Assembly (NCBI RefSeq): GCF_003014655.1
Contig: NZ_PYAT01000001.1
Span: 1-64,000 of the forward strand
Direction of reading: 5' to 3'
Origin: Planomicrobium soli
GTDB lineage: Bacteria > Bacillota > Bacilli > Bacillales_A > Planococcaceae
Length of the DNA: 64,000 bases
Positions 53,987 through 62,517 of this stretch are shown one piece after another. The notes below the pieces were generated by a model that saw nothing but the letters and a program-made list of their open reading frames with translations, was not told the DNA's origin and did not search any database. The stretch's first letter is position 1. Every line of letters begins with the position of its first letter. Both the position numbers and the translations under genes were made by a program.

Positions 53987-54937
53987 TTATTCAGCTGGCG
54001 GTCTGCTTAATACCCTTTTTCGCTTATCAAGAAAAACATTTCTTTTGTGCCATCTAAAGTAAAGTTCATTTTCCGGATAGGCTTCAACTTTCATTTTTTT
54101 TGCTAATCCGTATAGCGGATAATCCTCTTCAGCAATTTTTCTGGAAACCTGTACATTGCCGCTAGGGTTAATGGCAAAAAAACCGTTCCGGTAGAGCGCA
54201 TCATGGTTTCTGCATAAGACAATGCCGTTATGTGGATCTACTCTTTCCAGATCTCCACTGTCTTTCCAAGGTTTCGCGTAACTGGCTATCAATAACGCAT
54301 CCATCTGAATGCTGCAAACTTGGCATTGCTGATTCCACATCGGCATGAGGAGCTTGCGGAACTGCTCTTCACTTTTTTCTAATTTCGTTTTTGCCTCCAG
54401 AACCGTTTCGGCAATCAACATGACGAGCGGGTGATGTTCTGTTCTGCGCACCACTTCTATTGCCAGTTCCAACTGTTCCTCTTCTTTTACATGCACATTG
54501 AGCAGGCTGATGATTTCCAGCAGCTTCAACAGCAACTCCTCATTACAGGTATACAAATAACCGGGATTCCCGCTGCCATCCTGTTGGAAAGCAGAGTATT
54601 TTTTCGGCAGTAAAGGGGCTATGTCTGCTATATGCTCATGTATGACGACCGGTGTTTCAAGTTCCTGGTATTCTGTCACTACCAGATAGCCGTTGAGATT
54701 GTTGATGCCATCCAGTAAATTGGGGCGGATTGCTTCTTTGCAATCTTCAGCTGCCCTGCTGATCGCCACGATGGCTCCTCTTACATAATGTAAGATCCGG
54801 TCGCCTTTACTGACTTCTGTCATTCGTTTGTATGAATGCGGGACCATTCCGGATTTATCTTGCTGGGGTGACCAAATGATCCCCAATTTTTTTTCTTGCT
54901 GATAGGTCTCTCCTTGCATAACGATAAAACTGTTCAC
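53987..54937 (-). CDS. HNH endonuclease with possible EVE-like N-terminal domain
   Basis: A 316-residue protein. Residues about 1-110 (YQQEKKLGIIWSPQQDKSGMV, GDRILHYVRGAIVAISRA) look like an EVE-type PUA-fold domain that binds modified bases. The C-terminal HNH domain has CQVC (205-208), ASYAKPW (218-224), a DPHNG turn with Asn237, and LCRNHD with His245. In relatives the first segment is ASHAKPW, so the catalytic His is replaced by Tyr220. If active it would be a modification-dependent restriction enzyme. GTG 54937 follows AGGAGG. No partner methylase is seen. Confidence 0.72.
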   Translation of the reverse strand: MNSFIVMQGETYQQEKKLGIIWSPQQDKSGMVPHSYKRMTEVSKGDRILHYVRGAIVAISRAAEDCKEAIRPNLLDGINNLNGYLVVTEYQELETPVVIHEHIADIAPLLPKKYSAFQQDGSGNPGYLYTCNEELLLKLLEIISLLNVHVKEEEQLELAIEVVRRTEHHPLVMLIAETVLEAKTKLEKSEEQFRKLLMPMWNQQCQVCSIQMDALLIASYAKPWKDSGDLERVDPHNGIVLCRNHDALYRNGFFAINPSGNVQVSRKIAEEDYPLYGLAKKMKVEAYPENELYFRWHKRNVFLDKRKRVLSRPPAE

Positions 54938-55056
54938 TTTATTGCCTCCTAGACACACCGTCTTATTCCTTTTAACTTTTGCTATTTTTTATTTTACCTT
55001 ATTTTCTTCTGTACGTACGTTTATCAGCCAGTTTCTTCTCTATTGACAGTCAAAAT

Positions 55057-55092
55057 AAAAAGTTAAGCTCCTGAATTGGCAGCCTAACTTTT
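55057..55092 (-). terminator. Terminator of the sugar ABC operon
   Basis: AAAAGTTAAGCT pairs with AGCCTAACTTTT with one bulge, lying about 20 bp after the second permease gene; on the minus strand it ends in TTTTTATTTT. Confidence 0.78.
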
Positions 55093-55107
55093 CTGTTTTT
55101 CCTGGTA

Positions 55108-55938
55108 TTATTTGATGCCAGAACTCACAACACTTCTTACGAAATACCTATTGGCTGCAACAAAAATGATCAAAGCGGGCAAAGTGGCAACCAAGGTAGC
55201 CGCCATCATTCTCCCAGGATTGACAAAGTTCGCCCCTTGAACAAGATTCGCTACACCTACGGTCACTGTTTTCATTTCATCCGAACTCGTAACGACCGAT
55301 GGCCACAAAAAATCATTGTAAATTGTCAGGAATGTCAGCACAGACAAAGTCGCGACCACAGGCCGGATTGCTGGGAATATCACATAACGCAATATCTGAA
55401 GCACAGAAGCGCCATCGATAAATGCCGCTTCTTCCAAATCTTTCGGAAACCCTCTTAAAAAGCTGTAAATCAGAAAAACGCCCATTGTATTTGCCGAATA
55501 GATCAATACCAAAGGTGCATACGTATCGATCAGCTGAAACTGCCGGAAAAGATAGAAAGCAGGGAATAACGTGACTATGCCTGGCACTGTCAACGCGGCA
55601 ACTACGATGCTTAGAAAAAACTTTTTCCCCGGCAAATTCAACCGTGCTAAAGAGTATGCTGCAAGAACATCCACAAATACGACCAATGCAGTTCCGGCTA
55701 GCGTCACCAATCCGGTATTGAATAACCAGCGCAATACGGGGACTTCAGCCCCGATGCCCAATATGCTTCCGTAATTTTCTGCTGTCCATGATTTTGGAAA
55801 TAACGCTGATGATGACATGGCTTCGCCCAGAGCCTTGAAGGAAGTGAAAAGCATAAAGATTAAAGGAAGCAGAAATAATAAGGCAATGATTGACGCAACT
55901 ATAACTACGATTGCGGTTTGTGTTTTTGATTTCTTCAT
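55108..55938 (-). CDS. Carbohydrate ABC transporter permease, MalG-like
   Basis: A 276-residue membrane permease with six helices, of the MalG/UgpE class. The cytoplasmic EAA loop near residues 170-190 reads EEAAFIDGASVLQILRYVIFP, the coupling site for the ATPase. AAGGAGGAG lies 6 nt before ATG 55938. It follows the other permease gene by 11 bp and the solute-binding lipoprotein gene lies before that, a standard importer operon. No ATPase gene is present, so a shared MsmX-type ATPase elsewhere would be used. Confidence 0.9.
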   Translation of the reverse strand: MKKSKTQTAIVVIVASIIALLFLLPLIFMLFTSFKALGEAMSSSALFPKSWTAENYGSILGIGAEVPVLRWLFNTGLVTLAGTALVVFVDVLAAYSLARLNLPGKKFFLSIVVAALTVPGIVTLFPAFYLFRQFQLIDTYAPLVLIYSANTMGVFLIYSFLRGFPKDLEEAAFIDGASVLQILRYVIFPAIRPVVATLSVLTFLTIYNDFLWPSVVTSSDEMKTVTVGVANLVQGANFVNPGRMMAATLVATLPALIIFVAANRYFVRSVVSSGIK

Positions 55939-55949
55939 GTTTCTCCTCC

Positions 55950-56828
55950 TTATTCTTTACGGAACGAATAAAAATATTGAGTTGCAACTATCGCCATCAT
56001 AATCATCCCCATAATGATTGCCATGGCAGAACCGATCCCTAAATTATTCTGGTTAAAGACCATCTGCTGAATTATCATGATCAAAGACTGCGTACTTTGC
56101 GCCGGTCCTCCTGCTGTAATCAGCAATGTCTGTCCATATAAATTAAAAGATGCAATAACAGATATGATGGTCAAGAACACAAAAACTCCTTTAATGGAAG
56201 GAAACGTAATGTAACTGAATTTTTCCCACCAATTTGCCCCATCCAAACTGGAAGCTTCATACATGGTTTGATCGACTTCATCTAATGCATTGATAAACAA
56301 AATCATATTAAATCCGATTGTCCACCAGACAGTGGCGACTAGTATAGCTATCCATGCATAAGGCTGCTCATTCAGCCAGTTGATTGAACTTAGCCCCATC
56401 GTATTCATTACGTTGTTTACGTATCCTCCATTTCCGGTAAAGAGCCATTTGAAAATGGCCGACACGGCGGTCACAGAAACAGCGTAGGAAATGAAGAAAA
56501 TGGTACGGAAATAAACTTTCAATTTATTTGGGATGCTATCCACCAATAAAGCGAGCGCCAAACTGATCATTACTAGCGGAATAACGCTGATTGCAACAAA
56601 AATAAGGGTATTTTTCAAACCTAAGTAAAATGCAGTGCTATAGATATTCCCTGGTGTGAGGATGGCTATATAATTATCAAGGCCGACAAAGCCCCCATTA
56701 CCGCCAAATACGCTCCAGTTATGAAGGCTAATGTAAAGGCCATACACTAAAGGGACAATTAAAAACAACACAAAACAAATTAAAAAAGGCAAATACATGA
56801 TCAAGGACCAGGTTCTCGAAATCTTCAT
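55950..56828 (-). CDS. Carbohydrate ABC transporter permease, MalF-like
   Basis: A 292-residue permease with six helices. The EAA loop is EASSLDGANWWEKFSYITFP near residue 205, standard for MalF/UgpA-class permeases. It partners with the downstream MalG-like protein. ATG 56828 is chosen because an upstream extension to 56900 has no ribosome site; GGGGG lies about 13 nt before it, so initiation may be weak or depend on the upstream gene. A hairpin between the solute-binding protein gene and this gene probably reduces its expression relative to the binding protein. Confidence 0.88.
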   Translation of the reverse strand: MKISRTWSLIMYLPFLICFVLFLIVPLVYGLYISLHNWSVFGGNGGFVGLDNYIAILTPGNIYSTAFYLGLKNTLIFVAISVIPLVMISLALALLVDSIPNKLKVYFRTIFFISYAVSVTAVSAIFKWLFTGNGGYVNNVMNTMGLSSINWLNEQPYAWIAILVATVWWTIGFNMILFINALDEVDQTMYEASSLDGANWWEKFSYITFPSIKGVFVFLTIISVIASFNLYGQTLLITAGGPAQSTQSLIMIIQQMVFNQNNLGIGSAMAIIMGMIMMAIVATQYFYSFRKE

Positions 56829-56857
56829 AGTTCCATTTACACCCCCGTCAGTTAAAT

Positions 56858-56897
56858 AGAACGGCATTCCATTTCTCGTATAATGAAATGCCGTTCC
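56858..56897 (-). terminator. Intergenic hairpin between binding protein and permease genes
   Basis: AACGGCATT pairs with AATGCCGTT and ATTTC with GAAAT around a loop. It is followed on the minus strand by TCTATTT, a weak T-run, so partial termination or mRNA protection is likely. This arrangement often gives more binding protein than permease. Confidence 0.62.
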
Positions 56898-56907
56898 CAA
56901 TTTGTAA

Positions 56908-58179
56908 TTATTGTTGAGGTGCTGTGTCTGCGATCTGCTTAGCTTGTTCTGCAGCTTTTTCTAATTCTGACATCAGCTTCTCTTTCGTCATGCCTTCTTT
57001 TATGACTTGCGGGTAAACATTTTCAACCATATAACGCATCTGTTCGCGGTATTGATAAAGCTTTGGAGCTCCTAGGAACGTATCAAACTGCTTTATATTC
57101 TGCGCTGCCAAAGGATATTTTTCAGCATCTTGTTCAACCAACTCCATAGTTTCCAAATGAGTAGGAGCCTGGCCGCTGTCTGCCCAGTTGATTAAATTTT
57201 CAGGTGTATACATATATTTCAAGAACTCCGCAATCCCTGCTTTTTTCTCGTCATCTTGTACTGATGCCGGCAGCGCCAATGTATGGCCTCCGCCGTAAAC
57301 ACCCGGCTCCTTACCTAAAGTCGGAGCAGATGCAATTCCTAAATCATCATTATAGGCTTCCTTGACTGCTCCGTAATACCATGGTCCAGTTAAAGCAGTA
57401 GCCGTCTGCACCGAACTGCCGCCCTCATCCACCTGTTTCATGAACGCCTGGAATTCGCCATCCAAACCAAGTCCAGACGGGGAAATTTTGTCTTTGAAAA
57501 TCATATCGTTATAGTTCATTAACGCATCTGCCAGGTCTGCCTGTGCAAAGTTCACATGGTTGCCATCGATCATATCAATGCCATTTTGCGCTGCCATCGT
57601 CATGATAAACCATTCCCCCAAGCCAGCGCTTGGAATTCCTGTAGCGAAAAGATTCGGATCTTGCGCTTGCAGCTCGTCTGTCAAAGTTTTCATTTCTTCA
57701 TAAGTGGTTGGAGCTACTGGAGAGAGTTTTTTATTATAGAACATCGTCATAGGGTGGATATCGAGAGGCACTGCAAAAGTTCCGTTTTCAAATGTTACCT
57801 GCTCTTTTGCAACAGGATGAAAATCGTTAGGGCTGATGCCCGCAGTCTCTATAACACTGCTGATATCTTGGATCATGTTATCTTGCCGATAAGTTTCCAA
57901 GTTGTCAGAATGAATCAAGACTAGATCATAATTGCCTGTCTTGAATTTTGTATAATGGTCTTTTTCCTGAGATTCTTCGACCACGTATTTGTCTTGCGAT
58001 TCATTAAAGCCGTTAGTAATTTTTTTCATAAATTCACCATCGCCGCCGGTAAATCCGTTAATATACTTGATAACTATTTTGCCATCCGCATTTTCGCCGC
58101 TTGAACCAGAACCCCCACCGCACGCGCTAACTATCATTGCCAAGATTAAAAGAATAGAAAATAACAATTTTCTTTTCAT
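56908..58179 (-). CDS. Extracellular solute-binding lipoprotein (sugar ABC transporter)
   Basis: A 423-residue lipoprotein of the SBP_bac_1/8 class, binding a carbohydrate for ABC import. The lipobox ends at Cys20 (IVSAC), followed by a Gly/Ser linker. The core shows GGDGEFMKKITNGFNESQDKY, FAVPLDIHPMTMFYNKK and TALTGPWYYGAVKEAY, typical of sugar-binding proteins. ATG 58179 follows AAGGGGG at about 8 nt. It is the first gene of the operon; the two permease genes follow. Substrate cannot be read from sequence, but a plant-derived oligosaccharide would fit the xylanase in this genome. Confidence 0.9.
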   Translation of the reverse strand: MKRKLLFSILLILAMIVSACGGGSGSSGENADGKIVIKYINGFTGGDGEFMKKITNGFNESQDKYVVEESQEKDHYTKFKTGNYDLVLIHSDNLETYRQDNMIQDISSVIETAGISPNDFHPVAKEQVTFENGTFAVPLDIHPMTMFYNKKLSPVAPTTYEEMKTLTDELQAQDPNLFATGIPSAGLGEWFIMTMAAQNGIDMIDGNHVNFAQADLADALMNYNDMIFKDKISPSGLGLDGEFQAFMKQVDEGGSSVQTATALTGPWYYGAVKEAYNDDLGIASAPTLGKEPGVYGGGHTLALPASVQDDEKKAGIAEFLKYMYTPENLINWADSGQAPTHLETMELVEQDAEKYPLAAQNIKQFDTFLGAPKLYQYREQMRYMVENVYPQVIKEGMTKEKLMSELEKAAEQAKQIADTAPQQ

Positions 58180-58200
58180 CAATGATGCCCCCTTTTAGAA

Positions 58201-58215
58201 TAATGGCGCTTACAA
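58201..58215 (-). promoter_or_regulatory. Weak cre-like site before the sugar ABC operon
   Basis: On the minus strand TTGTAAGCGCCATTA fits the cre consensus WTGNAANCGNWNNCW except at positions 11 and 14. It lies 22 bp upstream of the binding protein start. Possible CcpA target, low confidence. Confidence 0.25.
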
Positions 58216-58686
58216 TCAATACTAGCCAAGGCAATTTTCAAAGCTTCAACTCCTCTCGATTAGGCTTTAGTTACAGAGAAATAAGTTGTTATTTTCTCAA
58301 TATTATAATAATTCGGAACACAAAGCAAATAGGCAATCAAATCCTGTCAGTTATCTAGGACCTATTAAGCAGGCAGGCTGTATTTCATCCTGCCGTTGAA
58401 TTCCAATAAACTCCTTAAGAAGCCGAATAACAGAAAGTCTCATCCTTTAAGATTTCAAAAACAAATACCTCATCATTTTTAATCACGAATGATGCGATTT
58501 ATTGTTAAAATTTCAAGTGTGGTCTTTTACATCAACCTATTTTAAAGCATCTCTCTTCCTTCAAATTATTCCTGTCGTAAATTGAATAGCCTGAGAGGAC
58601 AGAATTAAACGTTCCAATTGAATATCATTTTTTTATCTTCAAGTTATTAGTCATTCCTTTAATGGCCCTTTACGATTTTCACAATA
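58216..58686. other. Intergenic region with no gene
   Basis: AT-rich stretch between the ABC operon and the adenine deaminase terminator. A short GGCAGG/CCTGCC hairpin at about 58373-58394 is the only structure seen; no coding frame or clear promoter was found. Confidence 0.5.
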
Positions 58687-58734
58687 AAAACCCTTGCAGC
58701 AGAAACGCTCGAGACGTTCCACTGCAAGGGTTTT
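58687..58734 (-). terminator. Terminator of the adenine deaminase gene
   Basis: AAAACCCTTGCAG pairs with CTGCAAGGGTTTT, with an inner GAAACG/CGTTCC-like pairing, and a T-run follows on the minus strand. Confidence 0.87.
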
Positions 58735-58758
58735 GAGTTAAGATGAAAATTGCTTTTC

Positions 58759-60480
58759 CTAGCTGACAGAAATACCGATATGCTGAAATTTGGCCATATT
58801 AAAAAGTCCGCAATCCGTAAGTTTAAGATGAGGAATCACCGGCAATGACAAAAAAGATAATGTTAAAAAAGCATTAAAGTGTGTTGGAGCACCTAACTTC
58901 ATTAGACCCGCATCAACCGCTTTAATCTGTTGGTATACCGATTGGAAATTCTCCTCGGACATCAGCCCTGCGACCGACAGCGGCAATTCCGCCAATATTT
59001 TGCCAGCGTCTACAACCACAAGCCCTCCTTGCATCTTTTTAAGAGTTTCTACTGCAGTTAACATGTCTTCATCATTTGTTCCAGTCACAATAATGTTATG
59101 TGAATCGTGGGCGACTGTTGTAGCAATTGCCCCTTTTTCCAACCCAATCCCCTTGACTATGCCTAATCCAATATTGCCGCTTGCATGATGGCGCTCAATA
59201 ACCGCTATCTTAAGAAGATCCTTTTTCACACTAGCTACAAATTGGCCATTTACCACTTCTACCTCTTCAATCAAGTGTTCGGTCACCAAATTGTTCGGAT
59301 TGATGCCGATAACATTTGCTTTTGTGCTTTTCTCCATCTGGATGTTGAAGTTTTTTGTTGTATAAGATGCAATATGGACAGAATCCTTCACTTCTTCTAT
59401 TAAAACCCTTGGACTTACTGGTCCAGTATATATACCATCTTTTCCTACTAAAATCCCTTTTTTGTATACCTCCGAAATTGAAAACGACTCGAGATCATCA
59501 AGCAAGATCAAATCCGCATCATATCCCGGCGCAACTGCGCCTTTTGTCTGCAGCCCATAGCATTGTGCTGCATTAAGACTTGCCATTGAAATGGCAGTGA
59601 TCGGATGCAAGCCACGACGGATAGCGGTCCGGACATTGTGATCGATGCTTCCTTCGTCGATCAGATCATCCAGATGCTTATCGTCCGTACAAAATAGACA
59701 CCGGTGGGCATTCGCTTCAGTAACGGCTGCCAAAAGTGAATCCAAATTTTTTGCGACCGAACCTTCCCGCAGCATCACATACATGCCTCGGCGCAGCCTC
59801 TCAACTACTTCTTCTTTCGTCACGCATTCATGGTCGGTAGCAATGCCGGCAGTCCGGTATACGTTCAAGTCGTTTTCCTTCAAGCCTGCAGCATGTCCAT
59901 CCCGCTTAGGGCTTAGCAGTAATTTATCGAGCATTTCGCTGTCTGCACGGAGTACAGCCGGAAAATCCATCACTTCCGCGATTCCAAGGACCCTTTCATG
60001 ATTGATGAAGCGCTTTAGCTCTTCAGCCGAAAGCGAAGCTCCGGAATTTTCAAAAGCGGTAGCCGGCACACAAGAAGGCAACATGACAAAAACGTCAAGC
60101 ATGACAGATTCCGAATCGCTAAGCATATAATCGATTCCTTTTATTCCTGCTACATTCGCAATTTCATGTGGATCTGTAATAACTGTAGTTATACCGTGCG
60201 GGAGAACAATCTGAGAAAACTGATGGGGCGTAACCATCGAAGACTCGATATGGACATGGGCATCGATCAAGCCAGGGGAAACAAAACGCCCTTTAGCATC
60301 AATTTCTTGTAAGCCCTCATAATCCCCTATGCCAACAATAACCCCGTCCGCAATCGCTATATCTCCCGAAGTTAATTCTTTAGTAAAAACGTTGACAATG
60401 CGTCCGTTGCGGATGACTATATCCGCTGGCTTTTGCTTGTTTGATACTTGAATGAGGGAAGTTAGTCGCTCTTTCTTCAT
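58759..60480 (-). CDS. ade: Adenine deaminase
   Basis: A 573-residue amidohydrolase-type adenine deaminase that converts adenine to hypoxanthine for purine salvage. The N-terminal IVNVFTKELTSGDIAI and the metal-binding DAHVHIES at 73-80 are diagnostic, followed by TDPHEIANVAG, ATDHECVTKEE, and FCTDDKHLDD near 275. The C-terminal third (DLILLDDLESFSI onward) is the usual family extension. AAAGGAGAG precedes ATG 60480. Single-gene unit with its own terminator. Together with GMP reductase and the secreted nucleases it supports purine recycling. Confidence 0.93.
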   Translation of the reverse strand: MKKERLTSLIQVSNKQKPADIVIRNGRIVNVFTKELTSGDIAIADGVIVGIGDYEGLQEIDAKGRFVSPGLIDAHVHIESSMVTPHQFSQIVLPHGITTVITDPHEIANVAGIKGIDYMLSDSESVMLDVFVMLPSCVPATAFENSGASLSAEELKRFINHERVLGIAEVMDFPAVLRADSEMLDKLLLSPKRDGHAAGLKENDLNVYRTAGIATDHECVTKEEVVERLRRGMYVMLREGSVAKNLDSLLAAVTEANAHRCLFCTDDKHLDDLIDEGSIDHNVRTAIRRGLHPITAISMASLNAAQCYGLQTKGAVAPGYDADLILLDDLESFSISEVYKKGILVGKDGIYTGPVSPRVLIEEVKDSVHIASYTTKNFNIQMEKSTKANVIGINPNNLVTEHLIEEVEVVNGQFVASVKKDLLKIAVIERHHASGNIGLGIVKGIGLEKGAIATTVAHDSHNIIVTGTNDEDMLTAVETLKKMQGGLVVVDAGKILAELPLSVAGLMSEENFQSVYQQIKAVDAGLMKLGAPTHFNAFLTLSFLSLPVIPHLKLTDCGLFNMAKFQHIGISVS

Positions 60481-60778
60481 GGCTTCATCTCTCCTTTGTT
60501 CCTTTTAGCTTTTGTTTGGTTTTTGAATCATCTGCTCGCAAGGTAAAGAAGAAACCGTCTGCCAACTGCCTTTACTTAGACTCATCTTAACGAAAAGAGG
60601 GAAGGTTGAACATACCTTAACTATTCTTTTTATGATATCAAAAGATGCGAAATGTTCATAAGGAAGGATGATAAGAGGAGTTTTTAATGGGGTAGAAATA
60701 ATACGCGATTACGATTATCCGTTTTTTTGTTTGCATGCATAAAGCCTTGGGAGAGGCTAAGCCTCTAGCAACAGCAGA

Positions 60779-60814
60779 AAAAGGGTTCAGGCACATCCAG
60801 CGCCCAAACCCTTC
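60779..60814 (-). terminator. Terminator of the mannitol operon
   Basis: AAGGGTT pairs with AACCCTT, with CAGGC/GCGCC-like pairing further in, and a T-run on the minus strand; it lies 4 bp after the mtlD stop. Confidence 0.8.
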
Positions 60815-60817
60815 CGA

Positions 60818-61969
60818 CTATCGTTTCATCACATTTACATGCTTCATAACGGCCGCAATCAACGGATCGCCAGCCGCTAAGCCCGAGACACTTTGCAAGG
60901 TTGCCTCGTAGCCTTTTTCCGCAATTTGATCCTGCAGGCGCCTTGCCTCATCGTCTTGTTCGTTATCGTACAGCAAAACACCCGCAATGACCGTTGCTAA
61001 ATTTACGGGTTCTTTTCCGGTCAATTGAATATATAGGCTGGCTGGCCGGATCAAGCGGTCATTCTGCCCAAGTTTACGGATCGGCCCTCTTGCTACACGA
61101 GTCACATAATCCGAAATATATGGGTTACTGAAACGCTCAATAATTTTTCGGATATATTCGCCGTGTTCTGATTGGTCGAATTTGTGCTGGCGGACAACCA
61201 CTTCACCGGTTTCTGATAAGGCACCATATAAGACCTTTTTTATCTCCTCATCGCCCATTGCTTCGTTGATGGTTGAATACTTCTTATAATGCCCTAAATA
61301 AGCCGGAACCGCATGTCCTGTATTGACTGTAAATAATTTGCGCTCAATGTAAGGATTCAAATCGTCAACATACGTAATGCCTTTGACTTCCGGCCGCTCT
61401 CCTTTAATCGACGTTTGTTCTACAACCCATTCATAATAAGGTTCAACCGCGACACCAAGAATGTTCCCTGGCCTTTGGTCGGGCACAATCCGATCGACCG
61501 CAGCGTTAGGAAAACCGATGGACTGTTCCGCTGCTTGCCTTTCTTCTTCATTCAAATACTCAAAGACGTGTTTTTTCAATATTGAACTGCCGTTTATCAT
61601 ATTTTCACATGCAATTACATTTAAAGGTTCCTTGCTAACTCGCATCCGAACTTTAAGACCTTCTGCAATCAGCTCCGCAATATGTGCCAAGACATTCGGA
61701 CCGACTGCTGCTGTAACCAAGTCGGCTTTACTGATAGCCTCTATCGCCTCATCGGGATGTGAACTGCTGTTAAGGCCGCTGACGTTTTTGACGGAAATGA
61801 TTTCTTGTTCAGTTCCGACCAACGTCACTTCGTATTCACGTTTTTGGTTCAGTTCCTGAATCACTGTATCGTTAACATCCAAAAAAAGAGTTTGATAGCC
61901 TGACTGGTGCAAAAGTGCTCCGATAAATCCCCGGCCAATGTTCCCCGCCCCAAAATGAACTGCCTGCAT
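60818..61969 (-). CDS. mtlD: Mannitol-1-phosphate 5-dehydrogenase
   Basis: A 383-residue polyol dehydrogenase oxidising mannitol-1-phosphate to fructose-6-phosphate with NAD. The N-terminal VHFGAGNIGRGFIG (4-17) is the dinucleotide-binding motif, the catalytic Lys lies in KLFTVNTGHAVPAYLG near residue 213, and VARGPIRKLG follows in the C-terminal domain. The mtlF stop codon TAA directly precedes the mtlD ATG, so the two are coupled. It completes the pathway started by MtlA and MtlF. Confidence 0.95.
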   Translation of the reverse strand: MQAVHFGAGNIGRGFIGALLHQSGYQTLFLDVNDTVIQELNQKREYEVTLVGTEQEIISVKNVSGLNSSSHPDEAIEAISKADLVTAAVGPNVLAHIAELIAEGLKVRMRVSKEPLNVIACENMINGSSILKKHVFEYLNEEERQAAEQSIGFPNAAVDRIVPDQRPGNILGVAVEPYYEWVVEQTSIKGERPEVKGITYVDDLNPYIERKLFTVNTGHAVPAYLGHYKKYSTINEAMGDEEIKKVLYGALSETGEVVVRQHKFDQSEHGEYIRKIIERFSNPYISDYVTRVARGPIRKLGQNDRLIRPASLYIQLTGKEPVNLATVIAGVLLYDNEQDDEARRLQDQIAEKGYEATLQSVSGLAAGDPLIAAVMKHVNVMKR

Positions 61970-62407
61970 TTACTGCACCTCGCTAAAAAGTTCCATGATT
62001 TCTTCTTCTGAGGTTGCATTGAGAATTTTATCAATGTTTTCTTCTTCAGAACACACGATGGCTATATTTGAGAGAATCCCTAAATGTTCATCTCCTTTTC
62101 CTGCAATGCCGATTAAAATTTTCGCGATATTGCCATCTCCAAAGTCAACGCCATTTGGAACAGTAACAACCGAAATTCCGGTTTCTAATACATTTTGTTT
62201 TGCGTCTTCAGTGCCATGTGGAATTGCTAAATAATTTCCCATATAAGTAGTCGCCATTTGTTCACGCTCATACATCTTCTCAATATAACCTGCATCCACA
62301 TAGCCGCCCTGCACAAGAATATCACCGGTGTAACGAATCGCTTCGTTTTTGTTCGGTATAGCCACATTCAATTTGATATTTTCTTTGCTTAATACGGGTT
62401 TTGCCAT
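61970..62407 (-). CDS. mtlF: PTS mannitol-specific EIIA component
   Basis: A 145-residue cytoplasmic EIIA domain. The phosphorylated His64 lies in LAIPHGTEDAK, preceded by MATTYMGNY. It takes phosphate from HPr and passes it to the EIIB domain of MtlA. ATG 62407 follows AGGAGTGAT; the earlier in-frame GTG overlaps this site. mtlD begins immediately after the stop. A hairpin sits between mtlA and mtlF. The regulator MtlR, which sits between them in several Bacillales, is absent here. Confidence 0.93.
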   Translation of the reverse strand: MAKPVLSKENIKLNVAIPNKNEAIRYTGDILVQGGYVDAGYIEKMYEREQMATTYMGNYLAIPHGTEDAKQNVLETGISVVTVPNGVDFGDGNIAKILIGIAGKGDEHLGILSNIAIVCSEEENIDKILNATSEEEIMELFSEVQ

Positions 62408-62479
62408 TTGTATCACTCCTATTAAAAGTATAGTTGACTATTCGAGGGGGGTGATTTCTATAAGATCCTTCAATTAACA

Positions 62480-62506
62480 ATCAGTGGAGAAGAGCTCCCC
62501 ACTGAT
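62480..62506 (-). terminator. Hairpin between mtlA and mtlF
   Basis: ATCAGTGG pairs with CCACTGAT, and GAG with CTC inside, with no strong T-run. It may act as an mRNA stabiliser or partial terminator between the two genes rather than a full stop. Confidence 0.55.
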
Positions 62507-62517
62507 CGAAAACTTCT

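Noticed and set aside
55108-58179. Complete sugar ABC transporter operon
   Set aside because: No ATPase gene lies within the unit or its flanks, so the operon itself is incomplete and must use an ATPase from elsewhere.
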